Below, in pieces: positions 52,931 through 61,545 of a stretch of DNA of 64,000 nucleotides. This DNA comes from Pseudomonas farris (GTDB taxonomy: Bacteria > Pseudomonadota > Gammaproteobacteria > Pseudomonadales > Pseudomonadaceae): positions 186,001-250,000 of the forward strand of contig NZ_JAHSTV010000011.1 in NCBI RefSeq assembly GCF_019145235.1. The letters run 5' to 3'. The notes beneath the pieces are model-generated. The model did no database searches, was not told where the DNA came from, and saw only the letters and a list, made by a program, of their open reading frames with translations. Positions within the stretch are counted from its first letter, which is position 1, and every line of letters starts with the position of its first letter. Both the position numbers and the translations under genes were made by a program.

Positions 52931-53671
52931 TCAATCCATGAAGCCCTGAAGCTTCAATTCGATAGAGCGAGGGTTTTCACCTTCGGCGATCGACAGAATG
53001 CCTTCCAGCAACATCTCGCGATATCGCGACTGCCGCAACGCGATGGACTTGAGCTTGGCGGCAACCGGCAGCAATATCAGGTTGGCACTGGCCACGCCAT
53101 AGATGGTGGCGACGAAGGCAACAGCAATGCCGCTGCCTAGTTGCGACGGATCGGCCAGGTTGCCCATGACGTGGATCAGGCCCATCACCGCACCGATGAT
53201 GCCGATGGTCGGCGCGTAGCCGCCCATACTTTCAAAGACTTTGGCGGCTTCGATGTCGCGGCTTTCCTGGGTGTAGAAATCCACTTCCAGAATGCTGCGA
53301 ATCGCTTCCGGCTCGGCGCCGTCCACCAGCAGTTGCAGGCCTTTTCGTGAGTAGCTGTCGGGTTCGGCGTCGGCCACTCCTTCCAGACCGAGCAAACCTT
53401 CCTTGCGAGCGGTCAGACTCCAATTCACTACGCGATCGATGCCGCCGGCCAGGTCCACGCGCGGTGGAAACAGGATCCAGGCGAGAATCTGCATGGCGCG
53501 CTTGAAGGCACTCATCGGCGATTGCAGTAGCGCCGCACCGACCGTCCCGCCTAGTACGATCAACGCTGCCGGGCCGTTGGCCAACGCGCCGAGGTGACCA
53601 CCTTCAAGGTAGTTGCCGCCAATGATGGCGACGAACGCCATGATGATCCCGATAAGACTGAGTACATCCAT
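52931..53671 (-). CDS. motC: Flagellar stator protein MotC (MotA paralogue)
   Basis: The 246-residue protein has four membrane helices, starts MDVLSLIGIIMAFVAIIGGN, and has the GGYAPTIGIIGAVMGLIHVM segment of MotA/PomA proteins. With MotD it conducts ions to drive the motor; in Pseudomonas this set is used beside MotAB. The ATG shares one base with the cheB stop (TGATG). A GTG three codons upstream is too near the GAGGC site. Confidence 0.95.
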   Translation of the reverse strand: MDVLSLIGIIMAFVAIIGGNYLEGGHLGALANGPAALIVLGGTVGAALLQSPMSAFKRAMQILAWILFPPRVDLAGGIDRVVNWSLTARKEGLLGLEGVADAEPDSYSRKGLQLLVDGAEPEAIRSILEVDFYTQESRDIEAAKVFESMGGYAPTIGIIGAVMGLIHVMGNLADPSQLGSGIAVAFVATIYGVASANLILLPVAAKLKSIALRQSRYREMLLEGILSIAEGENPRSIELKLQGFMD

Positions 53672-54807
53672 CAGAGACACGCCTCGACCAGGTGTCGGCC
53701 GATATCGTCCAGGCTGTAGACCGCGTCCGCGAGCTCGGCTTTGACGATCGCCATTGGCATGCCGTAGATCACGCAGCTGGCTTCGTCCTGAGCCCAGATC
53801 GCACTGCCGCCCTGCTTGAGCAGACGCGCGCCTTCACGACCGTCGGCGCCCATGCCGGTCAGTACCACCGCCAGAACTTTGTCGCCGTAGGATTTGGCCG
53901 CGGAGCCGAAGGTGATGTCCACGCACGGCTTGTAGTTCAGACGTTCGTCGCCCGGCAGGATTTTCACCGCGCCACGGCCGTCGATCATCATTTGTTTGCC
54001 GCCCGGGGCCAGCAGCGCCAGGCCCGGACGCAGGATGTCGCCATCCTCGGCTTCCTTGACGCTGATGCGGCACAGCTTGTCCAGACGTTCGGCGAAAGCC
54101 TTGGTGAAGGCTGCCGGCATGTGCTGGATCAACACGATCGGTGCCGGGAAGTTGGCCGGCAACTGCGTCAGCACCCGTTGCAGGGCAACCGGGCCACCGG
54201 TGGAGGTACCGATGGCGACCAGTTTGTAAGCTTTGCGTTTCGGCGCTGGAGACGATGGAGTCGCTGCATGGGTGCGAGCCGGAATCGGCACCGGAGCCGG
54301 TGCCGAACGCGCCGGCGCACTGCTGCCGTAGCTGCTGACGCTCGAAGGCGCAGGCGTCGGGGCTGGCGCAGCTACCGGCGCCGGGGCGCTGTAGGCGCTG
54401 ACACGACGGTTACTGCGCGAGATGCTGAGAATCTTTTCGCACAGCAGTTGCTTGACCTTCTCCGGGTTACGGGAGATGTCTTCGAAATTCTTCGGCAGGA
54501 AGTCCACCGCGCCGGCGTCCAGCGCATCGAGGGTGACCCGCGCGCCTTCGTGAGTCAGCGAGGAGAACATCAACACCGGGGTCGGGCAGCGCTGCATGAT
54601 GTGCCGCACTGCCGTGATGCCATCCATCATCGGCATCTCGTAGTCCATGGTGATCACGTCTGGCTTGAGGGCCAATGCCTGATCGATCGCCTCTTTTCCG
54701 TTGGTCGCCGTACCGACGACCTGGATATTCGAATCCGCTGAAAGAATTTCCGAGACGCGGCGGCGGAAAAACCCCGAATCGTCCACCACCAGGACTTTGA
54801 CTGCCAT
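53671..54807 (-). CDS. cheB: Chemoreceptor methylesterase/deamidase CheB
   Basis: The 378-residue protein has a receiver domain with Asp55 (DVITMDYEMPMMDG), a Pro/Ala/Ser-rich linker (about 140-185), and the C-terminal methylesterase with LVAIGTSTGGPVALQRVL (catalytic serine), IVLIQHMPAAFTKAFAERL (histidine) and LTGMGADGREGARLLKQGG (aspartate). It removes methyl groups from receptors when phosphorylated by CheA. The start MAVKVLVVDDSG fits the family; a longer frame adds 31 residues. It follows cheA after 49 bp. Confidence 0.97.
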   Translation of the reverse strand: MAVKVLVVDDSGFFRRRVSEILSADSNIQVVGTATNGKEAIDQALALKPDVITMDYEMPMMDGITAVRHIMQRCPTPVLMFSSLTHEGARVTLDALDAGAVDFLPKNFEDISRNPEKVKQLLCEKILSISRSNRRVSAYSAPAPVAAPAPTPAPSSVSSYGSSAPARSAPAPVPIPARTHAATPSSPAPKRKAYKLVAIGTSTGGPVALQRVLTQLPANFPAPIVLIQHMPAAFTKAFAERLDKLCRISVKEAEDGDILRPGLALLAPGGKQMMIDGRGAVKILPGDERLNYKPCVDITFGSAAKSYGDKVLAVVLTGMGADGREGARLLKQGGSAIWAQDEASCVIYGMPMAIVKAELADAVYSLDDIGRHLVEACL

Positions 54808-54856
54808 AAACACTCCGTTAGACGGGGCGAGGCTCAGTCGCCCCGCTCCCCCAGAA

Positions 54857-57103
54857 TCAAATACGCCGTGCGGCGTAACGCTTGAGCATGCTCGGAACAT
54901 CGAGAATCAGCGCAATGCGGCCGTCACCGGTGATGGTGGCGCCGGACATGCCGGGGGTTCCCTGGAGCATTTTGCCCAATGGCTTGATGACCACTTCTTC
55001 CTGGCCCACGAGTTGATCGACGACGAAGCCGATCCGCTGAGTGCCCACCGAAAGGATCACCACATGGCCTTCGCGCTGCTCTTCGTGAGCGGCGGAACTG
55101 ACCAGCCAGCGCTTGAGGTAGAACAGAGGCAGCGCCTTGTCCCGCACGATCACCACTTCCTGGCCGTCCACCACGTTGGTGCGCGACAGGTCGAGGTGGA
55201 AGATCTCGTTGACGTTCACCAGCGGGAACGCGAACGCCTGGTTGCCGAGCATGACCATCAGCGTCGGCATGATCGCCAGGGTCAACGGGACCTTGATGAC
55301 GATCTTCGAGCCCTTGCCCTTGGTCGAGTAGATATTGATGGTGCCGTTGAGCTGGGCGATTTTGGTTTTCACCACGTCCATGCCCACGCCGCGCCCGGAG
55401 ACGTCGGAGATTTCGGTCTTGGTCGAGAAGCCCGGAGCGAAAATCAGGTTGAAGCAATCGGTCTCGCTGAGACGGTCCGCCGCATCCTTGTCCATCAGGC
55501 CTTTCTTCACGGCGATACCGCGCAGAACATCAGCGTCCATGCCTTTGCCGTCATCGGAGATGGACAACAGGATGTGGTCGCCTTCCTGTTCAGCGGACAG
55601 GATCACTTTGCCGCTGCGAGGTTTACCCATCGCTTCGCGCTCGGCCGGCTCTTCGATACCATGGTCGACCGAGTTACGCACCAAGTGGACCAGCGGGTCG
55701 GCCAGGGCCTCGACGAGGTTCTTGTCGAGGTCGGTTTCTTCGCCGACCAGCTCCAGGTTGATCTCTTTCTTGAGCTGGCGAGCCAGGTCGCGAACCAGAC
55801 GCGGGAAGCGCCCGAAAACTTTCTTGATCGGTTGCATCCGGGTCTTCATGACCGCGGTTTGCAGGTCGGCCGTGACCACGTCGAGGTTCGACACGGCCTT
55901 GGACATGGCTTCGTCGCCGCTGTTGAGGCCCAGACGGACCAGGCGGTTACGCACCAGTACCAACTCGCCGACCATGTTCATGATTTCGTCGAGACGCGCG
56001 GTATCGACCCGCACCGTGGTCTCGGCTTCGCTGGCCGGTTTTTCCGGCGGCGGCGCAGCCGGGGCACGGGCAGGCGCCGGTGCAGCAGCCGCAGCAGGCT
56101 TGGGAGCTTGGGCTTGTGGTTCAGGTGCTTTGGCAACAGGTGCCGGCGCCGCAGCCTTGACGACTGGGGTTGCTACCGCGGAAGCAACAGAACCGGTGCC
56201 CACTTCAGTGAACTTGCCCTTGCCATGCAATTCGTCGAGCAGCGATTCGAACTCATGATCCGAGATCAGATCGCTGCCGGCCGCTTTAGCAGTTGGCGCA
56301 GCCGGGGCCGGGGCCGAAGCAATCGCCGACTCCAGCGCATCGACCGCAAAGTTGCCTTTGCCGTGCAGCTGATCGAGCAGTGCTTCGAACTCGTCGTCGG
56401 TGATGTCGGAGCTGTCGCCTGCCGCTTTCGGGGCAGCCGGTGCGGCGGGCGCCGCGACCACTGCATCGGGGGCGAACTGGCCTTTGCCGTGCAGTTGATC
56501 GAGCAACGACTCGAACTCGGCATCGGTGATTTCGTCGCTAGCCGCCGCATCGGCGGCAGGCGGCGCAGCAACCACGGGAGCCTCGGCCTGAGCCTTGACG
56601 GCATTCAGCGAGTCCAGCAGCTGTTCGAATTCGTTATCGGTGATGTCACCTGATTCGCTTTCGGCGGCAGGTGCCTGCACCACTTCAGCGACAGGTGCCG
56701 CTTCATCGGCGGTTTGCGGCTCGGCCAAACGGGCCAACGCTGCAAGCAATTCAGGCGTGGCAGCCGTGATCGGGCTGCGTTCGCGGACTTCGCTGAACAT
56801 GCCGTTCACCGCGTCCAGTGCCTCGAGAACCACGTCCATCAGTTCCGAGTCGACGCGTCGTTCACCCTTGCGCAGAATGTCGAACACGTTCTCGGCGATG
56901 TGACAGCACTCCACCAGCTCGTTGAGCTGGAGGAAGCCGGCGCCCCCTTTTACAGTGTGAAAACCGCGAAAAATTGCATTGAGCAAATCCGCATCATCCG
57001 GTCGGCTTTCAAGCTCGACCAGCTGTTCGGACAGTTGCTCTAGAATCTCGCCGGCCTCAACCAGGAAATCCTGAAGGATCTCTTCATCGGCGCCGAAGCT
57101 CAT
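54857..57103 (-). CDS. cheA: Chemotaxis histidine kinase CheA
   Basis: The 748-residue kinase has an HPt (P1) domain with phosphorylated His49 in IFRGFHTVKGGAGF, a long linker (140-355), the dimerisation domain (365-440, ARLDEIMNMVGELVLVRNRL), the ATP-binding domain with N box VHLVRNSVDHGIEEP and G boxes (ISDDGKGMD, VSGRGVGMDVVKT), and the CheW-like P5 domain at the end. The linker holds no ordinary P2 domain but four copies of a DxEFExLLDxLHGKGxF motif (residues about 152-298). It signals to CheY and CheB. It lies between cheZ and cheB. Confidence 0.97.
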   Translation of the reverse strand: MSFGADEEILQDFLVEAGEILEQLSEQLVELESRPDDADLLNAIFRGFHTVKGGAGFLQLNELVECCHIAENVFDILRKGERRVDSELMDVVLEALDAVNGMFSEVRERSPITAATPELLAALARLAEPQTADEAAPVAEVVQAPAAESESGDITDNEFEQLLDSLNAVKAQAEAPVVAAPPAADAAASDEITDAEFESLLDQLHGKGQFAPDAVVAAPAAPAAPKAAGDSSDITDDEFEALLDQLHGKGNFAVDALESAIASAPAPAAPTAKAAGSDLISDHEFESLLDELHGKGKFTEVGTGSVASAVATPVVKAAAPAPVAKAPEPQAQAPKPAAAAAPAPARAPAAPPPEKPASEAETTVRVDTARLDEIMNMVGELVLVRNRLVRLGLNSGDEAMSKAVSNLDVVTADLQTAVMKTRMQPIKKVFGRFPRLVRDLARQLKKEINLELVGEETDLDKNLVEALADPLVHLVRNSVDHGIEEPAEREAMGKPRSGKVILSAEQEGDHILLSISDDGKGMDADVLRGIAVKKGLMDKDAADRLSETDCFNLIFAPGFSTKTEISDVSGRGVGMDVVKTKIAQLNGTINIYSTKGKGSKIVIKVPLTLAIMPTLMVMLGNQAFAFPLVNVNEIFHLDLSRTNVVDGQEVVIVRDKALPLFYLKRWLVSSAAHEEQREGHVVILSVGTQRIGFVVDQLVGQEEVVIKPLGKMLQGTPGMSGATITGDGRIALILDVPSMLKRYAARRI

Positions 57104-57118
57104 TAAGGGGGTGCTCCT

Positions 57119-57170
57119 GAGGTCTAAAAACCTAAAAAACCTAAAAAACCTAAAATACTAAAACTCTAAA
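57119..57170. repeat. Short tandem repeat CCTAAAAAA between cheA and cheZ
   Basis: Plus-strand CCTAAAAAA occurs as adjacent 9-bp units, with degenerate units on both sides (TCTAAAAA, CCTAAAATA, CTCTAAAAT). It runs from just before the cheA ribosome site to beyond the cheZ stop codon. Confidence 0.8.
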
Positions 57171-57954
57171 ATCCTAGGCTGGATAACAAATCGTCCACAT
57201 CGTCCTGACCGGACACAACGTCTTCTCTTTTATCGGCATGAATCTGCGGACCTTCACCCTGAGAGAGATGTTTTTGCGGATCTTTTTCAGCAAGCATCGC
57301 TTCACGGTCATGTTCGATACCCGCAAAGCGGTCGACCTGACTGGCCATGAGCACGAGCTTGAGCAGGTTGCTTTCAACGTCGGTGACCAATTGGGTCACG
57401 CGCTTGATCACCTGACCGGTGAGGTCCTGGTAATCCTGGGCCAGCAGAATGTCGTTGAGGTTGCTCGACACGACGCGGTTGTCTTCGCTGCTGCGTGTCA
57501 GGAAACCGTCAACCCGCCGGGCCAGTTCGCGGAACTCTTCAGCCCCGACTTCGCGGCGCATGAACCGACCCCAATCCGTGCTCAGCGCCTGAGCTTCGTC
57601 GCTCAGGCTGTTGATCAGCGGCGTGGCGTTTTCCACCAGGTCCATGGTGCGGTTGGCCGCGGCCTCGGTCAGCTTGACCACATAACCCAGGCGCTCGGTG
57701 GCATCCGTAATCTGAGACACTTCCTCGGCTTGCGGCATGTGCGGGTCAATCTGAAAATTGACGATCGCGCTATGCAGCTCGCGAGTGAGCTTGCCCACTT
57801 CCTGGTACAGGCCGCGGTCACGGGTCTGGTTGAGCTCATGGATCAGTTGCACAGCGTCGCCGAACCTGCCTTTTTCAAGGCTTTCGACCAGTTCGACCGC
57901 GTGTTTTTTCAGGGTCGACTCAAAATCGCCCTGTGAAGATTCGTTATGCTCCAT
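57166..57954 (-). CDS. cheZ: CheY-P phosphatase CheZ
   Basis: The 262-residue helical protein has the phosphatase segment ILLAQDYQDLTGQVIKRV, with the catalytic glutamine in QDLTGQ, and ends with DDVDDLLSSLGF, the CheY-binding tail known from E. coli CheZ. It dephosphorylates CheY-P to end the tumble or reversal signal. It follows cheY by 30 bp. The stop lies within an AT-rich tandem repeat. Confidence 0.97.
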   Translation of the reverse strand: MEHNESSQGDFESTLKKHAVELVESLEKGRFGDAVQLIHELNQTRDRGLYQEVGKLTRELHSAIVNFQIDPHMPQAEEVSQITDATERLGYVVKLTEAAANRTMDLVENATPLINSLSDEAQALSTDWGRFMRREVGAEEFRELARRVDGFLTRSSEDNRVVSSNLNDILLAQDYQDLTGQVIKRVTQLVTDVESNLLKLVLMASQVDRFAGIEHDREAMLAEKDPQKHLSQGEGPQIHADKREDVVSGQDDVDDLLSSLGF

Positions 57955-57984
57955 AGCTCCCCCGTGACGGACTGGCTTTGCACA

Positions 57985-58356
57985 TCAACCGATGCGTTCG
58001 AAGATCTTTTCAATCTTGTCTTTCAACGCTTGAGCCGTGAATGGCTTGACCACATAGCCGTTCACACCCGCCTGAGCGGCTTCGATGATTTGCTCGCGCT
58101 TGGCTTCGGCCGTGACCATCAACACCGGCAGGTGTTTGAGTTTTTCATCGGCACGTACGTGGCGCAGCAGATCAATACCGGTCATGCCGGGCATGTTCCA
58201 GTCCGTTACCAGAAAGTCGATGCTCCCGCTGTTGAGGACCGGAATCGCGGTAATACCGTCATCCGCCTCGACCGTGTTGGTGAACCCAAGGTCACGCAAC
58301 AGGTTTTTTATGATCCGCCGCATCGTTGAGAAGTCATCAACGATGAGGATTTTCAT
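57985..58356 (-). CDS. cheY: Chemotaxis response regulator CheY
   Basis: The 123-residue single-domain receiver has the acidic pocket IVDDFS, the phosphorylated Asp52 in LVTDWNMPGMTG, the conserved Thr in MVTAEAK and the lysine in YVVKPFT. CheY-P binds the flagellar switch. The start MKILIVDDFS is the family one; a TTG eight codons upstream gives a longer frame. It is the first of cheYZAB and is preceded by a 168-bp gap after fliA. Confidence 0.97.
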   Translation of the reverse strand: MKILIVDDFSTMRRIIKNLLRDLGFTNTVEADDGITAIPVLNSGSIDFLVTDWNMPGMTGIDLLRHVRADEKLKHLPVLMVTAEAKREQIIEAAQAGVNGYVVKPFTAQALKDKIEKIFERIG

Positions 58357-58524
58357 ATTCTTGTCCAATTCGACCTCCAAGCAGTCTTAAAACGCGCGCA
58401 GCACCTGAACGCGCCGTTCAATCAATTCGGCGTAACACTCAACAGTTGTATGGATTACAACGGGCCGTGACGGGTGCAGCAAAATGCCGTACCAACCTCG
58501 TTCGCAGTGTCCCCACACTGCCTG

Positions 58525-59265
58525 TCAGCGCGCTCGCCACTCCCCCAAACGCCCCCGCAAACGGGCCGCGCACTGGCTGTGTAACTGGCTGACCCGCGAT
58601 TCGCTGACCCCCAGGACCTCACCGATTTCCTTGAGGTTCAACTCTTCGTCGTAGTACAGCGCCAACACCAGTCGCTCACGCTCCGGCAAATTGGCAATCG
58701 CGTCCGCCAGCGCCGCCTGGAAGCGTTCATCTTCCAGATCGCGTGACGGCTCGAGATGAGCACTGGCGCCATCCTCGTGCAGCCCTTCGTGTTCGCCGTC
58801 CTGCAACAGATCGTCGAAACTGAATAACCGGCTGCCCAGGGTGTCGTTCAAAATCCCGTAATAATCATCGAGACTCAATTGGAGTTCGGCCGCAACTTCG
58901 TGATCTTTAGCGTCACGGCCGGTTTTAGCTTCAATCGAGCGAATCGCGTCGCTGACCATGCGGGTATTGCGGTGAACCGAACGTGGCGCCCAGTCCCCCT
59001 TGCGCACTTCATCGAGCATCGCGCCGCGGATTCGAATGCCCGCGTACGTCTCGAAACTCGCGCCTTTGCTGGCGTCGTATTTGGTTGATACTTCAAGCAG
59101 GCCGATCATCCCGGCCTGGATCAAGTCTTCGACCTGGACACTGGCCGGCAAACGCGCCAGCAAGTGGTAGGCAATGCGTTTGACCAGTGGCGCGTAACGC
59201 TCGATCAGCTCGTACTGCGCGTCACGTGCCGACTTCTTGTAGAGGTTGTAGCCACTGGCTGTCAT
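58525..59265 (-). CDS. fliA: Flagellar sigma factor FliA (sigma-28)
   Basis: The 246-residue sigma factor has region 2 (LVKRIAYHLLARLPASVQVE, DLIQAGMIGLLEVSTKYD, then ASFETYAGIRIRGAMLDEVR), region 3 (KTGRDAKDHEVAAELQLS) and region 4 (LNLKEIGEVLGVSESRVSQL). It directs late flagellar and chemotaxis genes such as fliC. The start MTASGYNLYKKS overlaps the fleN stop by 4 bp. Confidence 0.97.
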   Translation of the reverse strand: MTASGYNLYKKSARDAQYELIERYAPLVKRIAYHLLARLPASVQVEDLIQAGMIGLLEVSTKYDASKGASFETYAGIRIRGAMLDEVRKGDWAPRSVHRNTRMVSDAIRSIEAKTGRDAKDHEVAAELQLSLDDYYGILNDTLGSRLFSFDDLLQDGEHEGLHEDGASAHLEPSRDLEDERFQAALADAIANLPERERLVLALYYDEELNLKEIGEVLGVSESRVSQLHSQCAARLRGRLGEWRAR

Positions 59266-60092
59266 AGGACGGGTCCTGCCGTTTGTTGCACGAGGCGCTC
59301 GACGAAAAACTCCAGATGCCCGCGAGGGTTGGCCGGCAGTGGCCAGGTATCGACCTTCTGCGCAATGGCCTTGAACGCCAGGGCGCACTTGGAGCGCGGG
59401 AAGGCTTCGTAGACGGCACGCTGCTTCTGCACGGCCTTGCGCACGCTTTCGTCGTAAGGCACCGCACCGACGTATTGCAAGGCGACGTCGAGGAAACGAT
59501 CCGTGACCTTGGTCAACTTGGCGAACAGGTTGCGGCCTTCCTGCGGGCTCTGCGCCATGTTGGCCAGGACGCGGAAACGATTCATGCCGTAGTCGCGGTT
59601 AAGCAGTTTGATCAGCGCGTAGGCGTCAGTGATGGAGGTCGGCTCGTCGCACACCACCAGCAAGACTTCTTGCGCTGCGCGGACGAAACTGACTACCGAG
59701 TCACCAATGCCCGCAGCGGTGTCGATCACCAATACGTCGAGGTTGTCGCCGATGTCGCTGAAGGCCTGGATCAGGCCGGCATGCTGGGCCGGGCTCAGAT
59801 GAACCATGCTCTGGGTGCCGGACGCAGCCGGGACGATGCGGATCCCGCCAGCCCCCTGCAACAGCACGTCGCGCAGCTCACAGCGGCCTTCGATCACGTC
59901 GGCCAGGGTACGTTTGGGTGTCAGCCCCAGCAGGACGTCGACGTTCGCCAGCCCCAGATCGGCATCCAGCAGCATGACGCGCCGGCCGAGCTCAGCTAGA
60001 GCCAGGGACAAGTTCACTGACACGTTAGTCTTCCCGACGCCACCTTTGCCGCCGGTCACCGCGATCACCTGTACGGGATGCATGCTGCCCAT
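59262..60092 (-). CDS. fleN: Flagellar number regulator FleN (FlhG), MinD-type ATPase
   Basis: The 276-residue ATPase has the deviant Walker A loop VTGGKGGVGKTNVSVNL, MLLDADLGLANVDVLLGL and the switch VLVIDTAAGIGDSVVSFVRA. FleN binds FleQ and restrains flagellar gene expression so that only the right number of polar flagella forms. It lies between flhF and fliA, the constant order in pseudomonads. The ATG giving MGSMHPVQV is used; a second ATG lies three codons on. Confidence 0.96.
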   Translation of the reverse strand: MGSMHPVQVIAVTGGKGGVGKTNVSVNLSLALAELGRRVMLLDADLGLANVDVLLGLTPKRTLADVIEGRCELRDVLLQGAGGIRIVPAASGTQSMVHLSPAQHAGLIQAFSDIGDNLDVLVIDTAAGIGDSVVSFVRAAQEVLLVVCDEPTSITDAYALIKLLNRDYGMNRFRVLANMAQSPQEGRNLFAKLTKVTDRFLDVALQYVGAVPYDESVRKAVQKQRAVYEAFPRSKCALAFKAIAQKVDTWPLPANPRGHLEFFVERLVQQTAGPVL

Positions 60093-60208
60093 GTTATTTC
60101 TTTACCTTGTCTTACTTAGACGGAGGCCACATTACTGGCTGCGCGTTCACAAACTGAACAATGCATGGCAGACCATCGATGTAGGTACAAAAACTGTTCA
60201 TTAATACC

Positions 60209-61534
60209 TCAGCCAACCCGCTTGGTCGGACTGTGGTAAAGGTCAGCGAACATGTCAGCCATGGCTTCTTCGCTGGGTTCTTCCTGCATTTGCACGCTAA
60301 CGGCGCGACTGACCAACTGATGACGACGCGGCAGATGCAAATCATCCGGGATCCGCGGGCCATCGGTCAGGTAAGCCACCGGCAGTTCATGACTGATGGC
60401 CAGGCTCAACACCTCGCCCAAGCTTGCCGTTTCATCCAGTTTAGTCAGGATGCAGCCGGCAAGGCCGCAACGTTTGTAACTGTGATAAGCAGCGGTTAGA
60501 ACCTGTTTCTGGCTAGTGGTTGCCAAGACCAGATAATTTTTTGATTTGATGCCGCGTCCGGCCAGGCTTTCGAGCTGCATGCGCAGTGCCGGATCGCTGG
60601 CCTGCAGGCCGGCGGTATCGATCAGCACCACGCGTTTGCGCAGCAAAGGCTCCAGCGCCTGCACCAGCGATTGGCCCGGGTCGACATGAGTCACTGACAC
60701 ATTGAGGATGCGGCCCAGAGTCTTGAGCTGTTCCTGAGCACCAATGCGGTAGCTGTCCATGCTCACCAGCGCGATGTTTTGCGCGCCGTACTTGAGCACA
60801 TAACGCGCGGCGAGTTTGGCCAGCGTGGTGGTCTTGCCCATACCGGCTGGGCCGACCATGGCAATCACACCGCCCTCTTCCAATGGCTCGACTTCCGGGG
60901 TGGCAATCATCCGTGCCAGGTGCGCGAGCAACATGCGCCAGGCCTGACGGGGTTCTTCAATATCGGTAATCAGTGCCAGCAGGTCGCGCGACAACGGGCC
61001 GGACAGGCCGATGCGTTGCAAGCGACGCCAGAGGTTGGCCTGGGCTGGACGGCTGCCTTGCAATTGATTCCAGGCCAGCGAGCCGAGTTGAACTTCCATC
61101 AGTTCACGCAGGCTGTTGAGTTCGAAACGCATCGAGTCGAATGCACGCGGGTCGACGCCGGTCGCTGCGACAGGCGCAGGTGCCGGGCGCCGAGGTTCGG
61201 CCAATGTCGGTTCGATCAGCGGCTCGGCGGCGGTCAATGGCAGGCCGGCGAACAATTGGCGATTGGTGGCTTTGTCGCTCTCGCCATCGCTACGCAGGCT
61301 CAATTCGGCCTGGGCGGTGACGATCCGCGACTGGGTCTTGCGCAGCTCGTCCTCGAGTTCCATATTCGGAACACGCGGGGCCAGCGCCGACAATTTGTAA
61401 TCCAGGGCAGCCGTTAGCTCGACACCGCCGGCGATCCGGCGATTGCCAATGATGGCGGCATCGGCGCCCAGCTCATCACGAACCAGTTTCATGGCCTGAC
61501 GCATATCGGCGGCGAAAAAACGCTTAACTTGCAT
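60209..61534 (-). CDS. flhF: Polar flagellar GTPase FlhF
   Basis: The 441-residue SRP-type GTPase starts with MQVKRFFAADMRQAMKLVRD, the B domain, followed by a variable helical region and the NG domain. Visible motifs are G1 VGPAGMGKTTTLAKLAARY, LVSMDSYRIGAQEQLKTLG, G3 LIDTAG and G4 LTKLDETASLGEVLSLA. FlhF marks the cell pole for flagellar assembly. It follows flhA after 11 bp and precedes fleN by 116 bp. Confidence 0.97.
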   Translation of the reverse strand: MQVKRFFAADMRQAMKLVRDELGADAAIIGNRRIAGGVELTAALDYKLSALAPRVPNMELEDELRKTQSRIVTAQAELSLRSDGESDKATNRQLFAGLPLTAAEPLIEPTLAEPRRPAPAPVAATGVDPRAFDSMRFELNSLRELMEVQLGSLAWNQLQGSRPAQANLWRRLQRIGLSGPLSRDLLALITDIEEPRQAWRMLLAHLARMIATPEVEPLEEGGVIAMVGPAGMGKTTTLAKLAARYVLKYGAQNIALVSMDSYRIGAQEQLKTLGRILNVSVTHVDPGQSLVQALEPLLRKRVVLIDTAGLQASDPALRMQLESLAGRGIKSKNYLVLATTSQKQVLTAAYHSYKRCGLAGCILTKLDETASLGEVLSLAISHELPVAYLTDGPRIPDDLHLPRRHQLVSRAVSVQMQEEPSEEAMADMFADLYHSPTKRVG

Positions 61535-61545
61535 AAACCACTACC

